27,764 nt of DNA from an uncultured Collinsella sp. (GCA_900754525.1 CAAEDE010000055.1:1-27764); one strand, 5' to 3'. Positions 1 to 6,297 are shown, counted from the first letter of the stretch. The notes: generated by a model from the sequence alone, not told the origin. Numbers and translations: made by a program.

Positions 1-127
1 GCGGGAGCCGGGCGGCGCATATGAACTTTATCGCGAGTTCCGCACGCAAAGGAAAGCACTTAATGTGCTTTCCGTCTTGCGCAGGACTGTAGAGCAGGAA
101 AGTTCATATGCGCCGCCCGGCTCCCGC
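1..127. repeat. Long palindromic repeat, copy 1 (69-nt core, 29-bp arms)
   Basis: Positions 1-29 and 99-127 are perfect reverse complements. They enclose a 69-nt core (30-98). Read on the minus strand, this core matches the cores at 4804-4872 and 22810-22878: it begins CCTGCTCTACAGTCCTG, holds a 9-bp inner stem around CACATTAAGTG, and ends CGGAACTCGCGAT. The arm sequence is unrelated to the arms of the other copies. The window starts at the first arm base, so the true arm may be longer. No coding potential was seen. Function unknown; a mobile or REP-like element is the simplest guess. Confidence 0.9.
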
Positions 128-237
128 GGCTCTCAGGGGCATCTCTCATGCAAAAACTGTCGTTCGGTAAAGTCCGAGGTCAGTGGCGTTTTATACCGAG
201 AAATCCAAAAAAGTTGAAAATTCATTACAAATTTGCG

Positions 238-266
238 TTGACTTTAGGTAACTAAAGTTTCATACT
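238..266 (+). promoter_or_regulatory. Predicted cstA promoter with a dyad in its spacer
   Basis: TTGACT at 238-243 and CATACT at 261-266 are separated by exactly 17 nt, a good sigma-70-type match. Transcription would start near 273, leaving a leader of about 235 nt before cstA. The spacer is almost entirely a perfect dyad, ACTTTAG-GTAA-CTAAAGT (241-258), placed where a bound repressor would block RNA polymerase. The protein that binds it is unknown. The stretch 128-237 upstream shows no gene or other clear feature. Confidence 0.6.
241..258. promoter_or_regulatory. Candidate operator dyad in the cstA promoter
   Basis: The arms ACTTTAG (241-247) and CTAAAGT (252-258) are perfect 7-bp inverted repeats around GTAA. 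They lie between the predicted -35 and -10 boxes. The TTAGGTAA portion loosely recalls half-sites of DtxR-family metal repressors, but it is not a full match to a published box. The binding protein is therefore left open. Confidence 0.45.
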
Positions 267-337
267 CCTTTTCAACCACTGGGGGATGTGAACACGCACG
301 GATCGTTCGCATCATGATTGAAGAGGATTTCTTAGAC

Positions 338-382
338 ATGTTCACGCATCAGCTAAACATTATCAGCGTAGTAATTATCTGA
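338..382 (+). CDS. Leader peptide MFTHQLNIISVVII (Leu/Ile/Val-rich)
   Basis: This is a 14-codon open frame, M-F-T-H-Q-L-N-I-I-S-V-V-I-I followed by TGA. A purine-rich site GAAGAGGA (320-327) ends about 10 nt before the ATG. An in-frame ATG at 314 would give a 22-residue form but has no clear ribosome site. Seven of the last nine codons encode Leu, Ile or Val, and several are codons rarely used by neighbouring genes (CTA, GTA, ATT). Such a run just before a terminator is the hallmark of branched-chain amino-acid attenuation (ilv-type leaders). Here it precedes cstA, not a biosynthetic operon. Inferred role: ribosome stalling when Ile or Val is scarce raises read-through into cstA. It is too short to prove by coding statistics. 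Confidence 0.6.
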   Translation: MFTHQLNIISVVII

Positions 383-427
383 TGCGGGTTAGCACATACA
401 GCTAGCCCGTACGATAACGGGCGGCTG
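345..427 (+). promoter_or_regulatory. Structured cstA leader with competing hairpins
   Basis: Three possible stems overlap. The first is CGCATCAG (345-352) with CTGATGCG (379-386). The second is GGGTTAGC (386-393) with GCTAGCCC (401-408), containing one wobble. The third is CAGC-TA-GCCCGT (399-410) with ACGGGC-G-GCTG (417-427). Stem 1 begins inside the leader peptide and closes across its stop codon, so a ribosome on the peptide would control it. Stems 2 and 3 exclude each other. This resembles the 1:2, 2:3, 3:4 logic of classical attenuators. I did not find an obvious strand that pairs with the terminator stem itself, so the switching route is unresolved. Confidence 0.5.
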
Positions 428-434
428 ATGAAGA

Positions 435-472
435 TGAGGGCCGTCGAGCGCAACCGACGGCCCTCATTTTTT
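435..472 (+). terminator. Intrinsic terminator in the cstA leader (attenuator)
   Basis: The 12-bp perfect stem TGAGGGCCGTCG (435-446) / CGACGGCCCTCA (455-466) has an 8-nt loop and is followed by six T residues (467-472). It lies between the predicted promoter and cstA and ends about 35 nt before the cstA start. It would stop most transcripts unless antitermination occurs. Confidence 0.85.
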
Positions 473-507
473 ATGTCTAGGAAGTTCTTTTTAGAGGAGG
501 AAATGTA

Positions 508-2397
508 ATGAACGGAGTTTTGCTCATGGTTGTGGCTGCGGCGGTGCTCGCCTGCGGCTATCTGGGCTATGGCCGCTGGCTGGCCAACAAGTGGGGCGTT
601 GACAAAGAGGCCCTCACGCCGGCCAAGCGCATGAAGGACGGCAAGAGCTTCTCGCCCGTCTCTGCCTTCACCGCGTTCTCGCACCAGTTCAGCTCGATCT
701 GCGGTGCTGGCCCTGTTACGGGTACGATCGTCGCCATGGCCTTTGGCTGGCTGCCCGTCGTGCTCTGGGTCCTCGTCGGCGGCATCTTCTTTGGCGCCGT
801 CCACGACTTTGGTGCCCTGTACGCTTCGATGAAGAACAACGGCAAGTCGCTCGCTCAGCTCATCGAGAAGTACATCGGCAAGACCGGCCGTCGCCTGTTC
901 CTGCTGTTCTGCTGGCTGTTCTGCATCATCGTCATCGCCGCTTTCACCGACATGGTCTGCAAGACGTTCATGTTCACCCCGGCCGTTGACGCTTCTGGTG
1001 CTGCTACCGGTGCCGTCGACTTCACCAAGTCCTATGCCGCCGGCTGCGCTGGTACCATCTCCATCCTGTTCACCTTCGTCGCTATCGCCTTTGGTTGGGC
1101 CCAGAAGAAGTTCAACCTCACCGGTGCTGCCGAGTTCGTCACCGGCGTGGTCCTCATGGTTCTCATGTTCGCCGTCGGTATGCAGTTCCCGGTCTACCTG
1201 GATAAGTTCCAGTGGTTCGCCGTCGTCATGGTCTACCTTGTCTTCGCTGGCGCTATGCCCATCCAGATGCTCAAGACCCCGCGTGACTACCTCACTTCCA
1301 TCATGATGATCGTCATGATCGTCTGCGCTGTCCTCGGCATCGTCGTCCTGGGTGTCAACGGTCAGGCCACTATCACCGCTCCGGTCTTCACCGGCTTCTC
1401 CACTGCCTCAGGCATGATGTTCCCGGTCCTGTTCGTCTCCGTCGCTTGCGGTGCTCTCTCCGGTTTCCACAGCCTCGTTTCTTCCGGCACCTCTTCCAAG
1501 CAGGTCGAGAAGGAGCAGGACGCCGTCAAGGTCGGTTACGGCGCCATGATCGTCGAGTCCTTCGTCGGCATCCTTGCCATCATCGTCGCCGGCATCATGT
1601 TCTCCGACATGAACACCGCCGGTACTGGCGCCCTCAACGCCGGCGTCGCTTCCACCCCGTTCCAGATCTTCGCCGCTGGCATCTCCCGCGGTATGCAGGC
1701 CTTCGGTGTTGACGGCACGCTCGCTACCGTCTTTATGACCATGAACGTTTCTGCTCTGGCCCTGACCTCGCTCGACGCCGTCGCCCGCATCGCCCGCACC
1801 TCGTTCTCCGAGTTCTTTGCCCAGACCAACGACGCCCTGGCCATCGAGTCCAAGGCCGGCTACATGAAGGTCCTCGGCAACCCCTGGTTCGCCACGGTCG
1901 TCACCCTGCTTCCTGGTCTCGCCCTCGCTTTTGGTGGCTATGCCAACATCTGGCCGCTCTTTGGTGCTTCCAACCAGCTGCTCGGCGGCATGACAATGAT
2001 CACCCTCGCCGTGTTCTGCAAGTGCACCGGCCGCAAGGGCTGGATGCTCTATGTGCCCGTCGCCTTCCTGCTCTGCTGCACCTTCACCTCGCTGGTCCAG
2101 AGCGCCATGGGCTGCATGACCGCCGTCCAGGCCTACGGTTTCTTCGGTACCATCCCGGCTACTGCCACCACGGCCGCCGTCTCCGTCGCCGCCACCAAGG
2201 GCCTGCAGCTCGTCTTTGCCGTCCTGCTGATGGTCCTGGGCCTCATCGTTGCCGTTAACTGCCTCAAGGAGTTCTTCGGCAAGGAGGCTGGCTCCATGCC
2301 CGACGAGGAACCCGAGTGGTCCGAGATGGGCAAGGCCGAGTATGGCCGCGCCACTGCTGCCGAGGCTCCCGCCGACGCCGAGGCTGCCAAGGCTTAG
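508..2397 (+). CDS. cstA: CstA-family carbon-starvation transporter
   Basis: This 629-residue polytopic membrane protein belongs to the CstA family. Family members import peptides or pyruvate during carbon or nutrient limitation. Typical family features are the N-terminal segment with SFSPVSAFTAFSHQFSSI and AGPVTGTIVAMAFGW (about residues 47-82), followed by VHDFGALYASMKN and many hydrophobic segments to about residue 600. The C-terminal tail is acidic and Ala/Glu-rich. The ATG at 508 has a strong ribosome site (AGAGGAGG, about 8 nt upstream). It is a single-gene transcript with its own leader and a downstream terminator. The Ile/Val-rich leader suggests peptide import as an amino-acid source, but the substrate cannot be read from sequence. 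Family assignment is firm; the substrate is open. Confidence 0.93.
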   Translation: MNGVLLMVVAAAVLACGYLGYGRWLANKWGVDKEALTPAKRMKDGKSFSPVSAFTAFSHQFSSICGAGPVTGTIVAMAFGWLPVVLWVLVGGIFFGAVHDFGALYASMKNNGKSLAQLIEKYIGKTGRRLFLLFCWLFCIIVIAAFTDMVCKTFMFTPAVDASGAATGAVDFTKSYAAGCAGTISILFTFVAIAFGWAQKKFNLTGAAEFVTGVVLMVLMFAVGMQFPVYLDKFQWFAVVMVYLVFAGAMPIQMLKTPRDYLTSIMMIVMIVCAVLGIVVLGVNGQATITAPVFTGFSTASGMMFPVLFVSVACGALSGFHSLVSSGTSSKQVEKEQDAVKVGYGAMIVESFVGILAIIVAGIMFSDMNTAGTGALNAGVASTPFQIFAAGISRGMQAFGVDGTLATVFMTMNVSALALTSLDAVARIARTSFSEFFAQTNDALAIESKAGYMKVLGNPWFATVVTLLPGLALAFGGYANIWPLFGASNQLLGGMTMITLAVFCKCTGRKGWMLYVPVAFLLCCTFTSLVQSAMGCMTAVQAYGFFGTIPATATTAAVSVAATKGLQLVFAVLLMVLGLIVAVNCLKEFFGKEAGSMPDEEPEWSEMGKAEYGRATAAEAPADAEAAKA

Positions 2398-2436
2398 TCG
2401 ACCTGACGAGTTGAACGTCACATCTATATGACTCGG

Positions 2437-2475
2437 AAAGACCGGATCCGCGACTTCGCGGGCTCGGTCTTTTTT
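2437..2475 (+). terminator. Intrinsic terminator after cstA
   Basis: AAAGACCG pairs with CGGTCTTT, and an inner GC stem (CCGCG/CGCGG) closes on ACTT. A run of T residues follows (about 2468-2475). It lies 40 nt after the cstA stop. Confidence 0.8.
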
Positions 2476-2516
2476 CATGCAAAAGCGGGTGACGCTCGAG
2501 TGTTCTCGCAGATGTT

Positions 2517-2546
2517 TTGCGTGGATAAGGGCGCGCGTTGTACCAT
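2517..2546 (+). promoter_or_regulatory. Possible promoter for the Toprim-protein gene
   Basis: TTGCGT (2517-2522) and TACCAT (2541-2546) are 18 nt apart, after the cstA terminator and 35 nt before the predicted GTG start. Both boxes are weak matches, so this is tentative. Confidence 0.3.
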
Positions 2547-2580
2547 ATAGACGTATATGTGTGCATATGAAAGGGGCCCC

Positions 2581-4761
2581 GTGGCCAAGACGGTATATTC
2601 CGATAACCAACAAAATGTCGATGCTCTGGCTGAGCGTCTGAGCGGACAAACGTCGCTTTCTGCCGAGCGGGCAAAGCTGGTTGCCTACGACCTGCTCTGC
2701 CGCAAGGCACTCAAGATTAAGTCGAGCGCGCTGGCGCAGATTTTCCGCTCCGTCGATAAGGAATGTGACACCAAGGCGATGCGCGATGAGCTCATCGCGG
2801 CAAAGATCGTGACCAAGATCGAGGGCAGCGGCATTAACGGGCGCCCGGCGTTCTATACCATCAATGCCGAGATCCGCGATGCCCAGGAGCAGCCTGCCGA
2901 GTCCGTCGAGGTTTTTGTCGTCGAGGATTCCGCTGACGTGCCTGCTGTGGAAGAAGCTGTCCCGCGTGAGCATGTCGATACCGATGAGTTGCTCGATGAG
3001 AACGTCGTGCGTGCCTTTACGGCCAAGGCAGGACGCGGCGGTTTTGGCGGGGGCGGCAAGCGCGATGCGCAGCGCCGCGCCCAGCAGGAGCGCTTCCGTC
3101 GCGCCGTTGCTCAAAAGGGTGAGACGGAAGCTGAGACCGTCGAGGAAAAGTCCGTCGGGATGCAGGAGCCGACTCGCACTCAAGAGCATGCTGAGATCCA
3201 GGAGCCCAAGCGTCGCCGCGGTGCCCACTTTAAGGCCGAGCAGCGAGGTATTGCATGCGAGGTCCAGGATTCCGTCGAGGCTGCTGACGCGTCCGATGAA
3301 CCGGTCAAGAAGGCTCCGGGTTCATGCCGTCCCGGACGTGGTTTTGCGGGGCGCGCGTATCCCGTAAGGCATCAGGAGAAGAGCGAGCCAGCTTCGACCA
3401 CTCAGGACGAGAAGGCCGAGAAGGCCGTTGAGCCGGCGGCTCGCGAACAGAAGCCTGCTGAGCCGCAGCTTGAGGTTGATGCCGAGGCCAAGGGCCAGCA
3501 GCCTACTGATGAGCAGGCGGAGCAGGGCACGTCGAGCAAGCCTCGCCGCCGTCGCCATCGTGGGGGCCGCAGTTCCCATGCCGAGACTGCAGCCGAGAAG
3601 ACCACGCCGCAGGACGAGGATGCGAAGGTCGAGGTTTCTTCGGGGCAGCCTAAGCGCCAGCCGGCGAAGGAGAGCAAGTCCAATCGTCCGCAGAAGCAGG
3701 CGCCTATGCCGAAGCGCGAGCGCAATTCCCAAGGCGATTCTAAGCGCAAGTCTCAGAAGAAGCCGGAGTCTGCCGCAGCAGATACTGCTGCCCAGCAGCC
3801 CAAGTCGGCAGTCCACGGCGAGGTCTCGGCGTTTGCCCTTGCCCGCGTTTTAGGCAGGCAGCTGCTCAAAGTTGTCCCTACGCCTACGGCGCTCTCTAAG
3901 ATTAAGGAGCAGCAGACACAGATCGTAAAGGTCGAGGACAAGGACGGCAAAAAGGCTCCGCAGCGCACTCAGCACAACGAGATGTCCAACCGCAAGATTG
4001 CCGAGGAAATCGCAATCATCCAGGCTTGGATCGAGCAGAATCGAGGTGCCGATACGCCGGTTGCCTCGCGCCGCCAGCGTGCCTACCAGATCTTTAACGA
4101 CGAGAAGGCTTTTGACGGCAAGCACGGTGAGCGCCTGATCAGGCGTATGACCGAAAAGGGCATCAGCATGCAGGCGATCAAGGTCGCCCCCAATCGCCCC
4201 GTGCACTTTACGGGCTTCTTTACGCTGGGCGCCGACAAGCCGTTCATTATGGTCGAGAACCTGGATACCTATGACGAGATCGTCAAGCTCCTGCGCGGAC
4301 GCAAACATGCCAAGCTCTTTGGCATCAAGGTGGGCGGCGTGATTTTTGGCGGCGGATGCAAGGCAAGCGTCTCGCATGCCCTGGACGATTATCTTGCCGA
4401 GATTGGCTATCGCTTTAACTACGTCTACTACGTAGGCGATATCGATCGCGAGGGCGCGCGCATTGTCGAGCAGACTCGCAATGCCAATGTGGTTGAGATT
4501 CGCCTGCATGCCGGCATGTACCGCGCCATGCTCGCCGAGCATAAGCGTCGCGTGAAGGCCGGCGGAGAGTGCGAGCCCGCGGCTGCCAACCAGGGTGTGC
4601 CGCAGAACCTGGCAGCGACGATCAAGGATTTGCCCATGGTCACGCGCGTGCAGTTCCGCAACGTGCTGCGCGAGGGCGGGCGCATTCCGCAGGAGATTCT
4701 GATGACCGCAGACTATCGGGATGGCGACTCGGGAAGCTTCGACCGCATGCTGAACAACTAG
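2581..4761 (+). CDS. Uncharacterised protein with C-terminal JetD/DUF2220-like Toprim domain
   Basis: The start is taken as the GTG at 2581 because AAAGGGG lies 5 nt upstream; an ATG at 2557 is in frame but lacks a site. This gives 726 residues. Residues 1 to about 95 look like a small helical, possibly winged-helix, domain. Residues from about 100 to 430 are low-complexity and charged, with Arg-rich patches such as RRRRHRGGR, and are probably disordered and nucleic-acid binding. The C-terminal 270 residues carry Toprim signatures: IMVENLDTY (Glu559), VIFGGGCKASVSH, and YYVGDIDREGARIV (Asp620, Asp622), then GGRIPQEIL near the end. This order resembles the DUF2220 Toprim domain of JetD, the nuclease subunit of Wadjet plasmid defence. 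No JetA, JetB or JetC gene is adjacent. A role in nucleic-acid cleavage or processing is inferred, not shown. Confidence 0.7.
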   Translation: MAKTVYSDNQQNVDALAERLSGQTSLSAERAKLVAYDLLCRKALKIKSSALAQIFRSVDKECDTKAMRDELIAAKIVTKIEGSGINGRPAFYTINAEIRDAQEQPAESVEVFVVEDSADVPAVEEAVPREHVDTDELLDENVVRAFTAKAGRGGFGGGGKRDAQRRAQQERFRRAVAQKGETEAETVEEKSVGMQEPTRTQEHAEIQEPKRRRGAHFKAEQRGIACEVQDSVEAADASDEPVKKAPGSCRPGRGFAGRAYPVRHQEKSEPASTTQDEKAEKAVEPAAREQKPAEPQLEVDAEAKGQQPTDEQAEQGTSSKPRRRRHRGGRSSHAETAAEKTTPQDEDAKVEVSSGQPKRQPAKESKSNRPQKQAPMPKRERNSQGDSKRKSQKKPESAAADTAAQQPKSAVHGEVSAFALARVLGRQLLKVVPTPTALSKIKEQQTQIVKVEDKDGKKAPQRTQHNEMSNRKIAEEIAIIQAWIEQNRGADTPVASRRQRAYQIFNDEKAFDGKHGERLIRRMTEKGISMQAIKVAPNRPVHFTGFFTLGADKPFIMVENLDTYDEIVKLLRGRKHAKLFGIKVGGVIFGGGCKASVSHALDDYLAEIGYRFNYVYYVGDIDREGARIVEQTRNANVVEIRLHAGMYRAMLAEHKRRVKAGGECEPAAANQGVPQNLAATIKDLPMVTRVQFRNVLREGGRIPQEILMTADYRDGDSGSFDRMLNN

Positions 4762-4769
4762 ATTCCGCC

Positions 4770-4906
4770 GGCCCCGGGAGAGCGGGGACACCGGCTTAGG
4801 TTTCCTGCTCTACAGTCCTGCTCACGACGGAGGCCACATTAAGTGGCCTCCTGTTCGTGCGGAACTCGCGATAAACCTAAGCCGGTGTCCCCGCTCTCCC
4901 GGGGCC
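4770..4906. repeat. Long palindromic repeat, copy 2 (69-nt core, 34-bp arms)
   Basis: Positions 4770-4803 and 4873-4906 are perfect 34-bp inverted repeats with a private sequence. The core 4804-4872 matches the other two copies. The inner stem is GGAGGCCAC (4829-4837) / GTGGCCTCC (4843-4851), whereas copy 1 has GGAAAGCAC/GTGCTTTCC, so the changes are compensatory. CACGA (4823-4827) can pair with TCGTG (4855-4859). The element lies 9 nt after the stop of the Toprim gene and could also act as its transcript end. Confidence 0.92.
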
Positions 4907-4970
4907 TGTGGTTACTTGGTTGTTGCATGCGGCTCGCTTTTCGGAACAGGGCTGATAATTCTAGATGCAA

Positions 4971-5010
4971 GGCGCTCTTGGTCGTTATGGGCCTGGGGCG
5001 TCTGTCTTTT
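4971..5010 (+). terminator. Weak candidate terminator
   Basis: GCGCTCTTGG and CCTGGGGCGT can form an imperfect stem with several wobbles, followed by CTGTCTTTT. It could end transcripts from the Toprim gene. No gene was seen in 4907-5029. Confidence 0.3.
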
Positions 5011-5029
5011 AAAGGTAGATTTTTGGGAG

Positions 5030-5089
5030 GCCGGCACTTGGAGACGTTCCTTTAGTGCCGGCACTTTAGGAACGTCCCCAAGTGCCGGC
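5030..5089. repeat. REP-like inverted repeat (GCCGGCACTT family)
   Basis: The 22-nt arms 5030-5051 and 5068-5089 differ at one position only (a G-U pair if transcribed). The arms are built from GCCGGCACTTGG and GACGTTCCT. The 16-nt loop contains another palindrome, GTGCCGGCAC, so the same word occurs three times. It resembles REP/RAYT-type hairpins, but no RAYT transposase is in the window. Confidence 0.75.
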
Positions 5090-5090
5090 T

Positions 5091-5232
5091 GTGGGACGGA
5101 GGGATTCCGCGTCCGCCTTTTCGGCGGCCGCGCCCCGCTGCGTCGCTTCGCTCCTTGCGTGCTGCGCTGGAAAACGCTTCGCGTTTCCTCAGCTCCGCAC
5201 CCTTACGGGTTCGAATCCCTCCGCTTGCCCAC
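5091..5232. mobile_element. Small structured element with terminal inverted repeats beside tRNA-Gln
   Basis: CGGAGGGATTC (5097-5107) and GAATCCCTCCG (5213-5223) are perfect 11-bp inverted repeats. They are flanked by GTGGG (5091-5095) and CCCAC (5228-5232). Inside are several short hairpins, for example CCGCC-TTTT-GGCGG, GGAAAACGC/GCGTTTCC and ACCC-TTAC-GGGT. The inverted repeats equal the T-arm/acceptor sequence of the neighbouring tRNA-Gln: 16 bp at 5092-5107 recur at 5283-5298 in the same orientation. There is no plausible protein. It could be a MITE-like element, a structured RNA or the remnant of an integration at the tRNA. Confidence 0.5.
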
Positions 5233-5237
5233 AAGAA

Positions 5238-5269
5238 AGCGCCCTGGGCCGTTATGGACTCAGGGCGCT
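5238..5269 (-). terminator. Terminator of tRNA-Gln
   Basis: AGCGCCCTG (5238-5246) pairs with CAGGGCGCT (5261-5269). Read on the minus strand, the hairpin follows the tRNA by about 10 nt and is followed by TTTCTT. Confidence 0.65.
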
Positions 5270-5278
5270 CAATTTTAA

Positions 5279-5353
5279 TGGCTGGGACGGAGGGATTCGA
5301 ACCCCCAACAGCCGGCACCAAAAACCGGAGTTCTACCGTTGAACTACGTCCCA
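5279..5353 (-). tRNA. tRNA-Gln (anticodon UUG)
   Basis: On the minus strand the cloverleaf is complete. The acceptor is TGGGACG/CGTCCCA with U1-A72 and G73, as usual for tRNA-Gln. The D arm is GTTC..GAAC. The anticodon stem CCGGT/GCCGG holds loop TTTTGGT, giving anticodon TTG (positions 34-36). The T arm contains GGTTCGAATCC. CCA is encoded at 5281-5279. It lies 38 nt after the CwlM-like gene, on the same strand. Confidence 0.93.
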
Positions 5354-5391
5354 ATGTGTGGTGTTGCCCAAAAGCAACTCGTTTAGTTTAC

Positions 5392-6297
5392 CTAATCTGC
5401 GAGGGCATCGCAAACGCCATCGAGCAGGCGTACGGCGAGTGTCTGCGCGTCGCTGGCCGTGAAGGTGCCGTTGTAGCGCGTCATGCCCGTGAGCTCAATG
5501 CGAATGCGTGCCGGCTTCTGCTGCGCGGCAACATTGGCAGTACGGATGCGCTGGGCCAGGTTGTGGCACTCGGCGAGGGCAATCGTGGCGCGCGGTGCGG
5601 CGTCGGCGGGCAGCTCGTCGCTTGCGATCTCGAGCACCAGGTCAACGTCGGTTGGGACCTCGGAGTCGCAGAGCATCATGCCGCTGTTGTCGGTCGTTGC
5701 CGTGGCGATATTCCACATGCGCGACGCAACGCTGCGTGCGATGGGGTCCTCGCCGATAACGGCAATCTGGAAACGCTCGAGCACGTTGGCGGCGCGAGCA
5801 AAACCGATGCGGGACTCGGCTTCGGTGACCGAGGGCTTGCCCTCCCACACATGGTGCAGGCGGTTGATGTAGGCGTAGGTGTCCTGGAAGGCCATGCCGT
5901 CGGCAAACAGGCCGACATTTTCCTGGAACTGCTGCAGGGCGGCCTCGGTATGCGGACCAAAGTAGCCGTCGTCTTCGCCACAGGCAAAGCCCAAAACGTT
6001 GAGAGCGCGCTGCAGGGCCTGCACATCGGCGCCATGGAAATTGGGCATGCGCAGATAGAGAGTGCGGTCGCCCAGCTTATACGAAGCGTCTACAAGGGCG
6101 CTCCAGCAGGGGATATCGACGGCATGACCGGCAGCAAGGCCGCTGTCGAGCCTGAAGGTGCTGACGGCCTGCTCAGTGGTGGCTCCAAAGTACTTGTCGG
6201 TGACTTCGGCGGCATCAATCGTGTAGCCGAGCTGCAGGAGACGAGACTGCACGTCCTCGACGGCTGCTCCTTGCATGCCCGTTGTAATAGGTTCCAT
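5392..6297 (-). CDS. CwlM-like protein: two peptidoglycan-binding domains plus degenerate amidase-like C-terminus
   Basis: This 301-residue protein has no signal peptide or membrane segment, so it should be cytoplasmic. Two PG_binding_1 repeats are visible at about residues 5-65 (GMQGAAVEDVQSRLLQLGY) and 72-140 (GADVQALQRALNVLGF, then GPHTEAALQQFQ). The C-terminal 155 residues (IAVIGEDPIARSVASRMW ... LLDGVCDALAD) sit where mycobacterial CwlM has an Amidase_3 domain. No zinc-binding amidase motif such as DPGHGG is present. CwlM is a cytoplasmic regulator of MurA that kept the amidase fold, so a regulatory role in wall synthesis is plausible. That link rests on architecture only. AAAGGGG ends about 8 nt before the ATG. 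The gene follows the prenyl synthase on the same strand, 138 nt away. Confidence 0.6.
   Translation of the reverse strand: MEPITTGMQGAAVEDVQSRLLQLGYTIDAAEVTDKYFGATTEQAVSTFRLDSGLAAGHAVDIPCWSALVDASYKLGDRTLYLRMPNFHGADVQALQRALNVLGFACGEDDGYFGPHTEAALQQFQENVGLFADGMAFQDTYAYINRLHHVWEGKPSVTEAESRIGFARAANVLERFQIAVIGEDPIARSVASRMWNIATATTDNSGMMLCDSEVPTDVDLVLEIASDELPADAAPRATIALAECHNLAQRIRTANVAAQQKPARIRIELTGMTRYNGTFTASDAQTLAVRLLDGVCDALAD

Noticed and set aside
300..480. T-box riboswitch before cstA
   Set aside because: The conserved T-box sequence AGGGTGGNACCGCG and a specifier stem are absent. A leader peptide explains the region better.
1408..3228. A 606-codon open frame on the minus strand across cstA and the Toprim gene
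   Set aside because: It mirrors the strong codon bias of the plus-strand genes, spans two real genes and a terminator, and encodes low-complexity Gly/Asp/His-rich sequence. Similar mirror frames across 11173-12612, 14413-15609, 16729-17661 and 18435-19970 were rejected for the same reason.
2581..4761. A complete Wadjet (JetABCD) defence system, or an NYN-type ribonuclease
   Set aside because: No SMC-like, kleisin-like or KITE-like gene flanks it, so there is no Wadjet operon. The C-terminal motifs fit Toprim (Glu, Asp-x-Asp) and not the NYN aspartate pattern.
5160..5232. A second tRNA gene on the plus strand ending GGTTCGAATCCCTCCGC
   Set aside because: Only the T-arm-like part is present. 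No matching acceptor 5' half, D arm or anticodon stem could be placed upstream.
5052..5354. Possible 100-residue protein on the minus strand through tRNA-Gln and the neighbouring element
   Set aside because: It runs through the whole tRNA and the hairpin element. The apparent protein is a by-product of these structured sequences.
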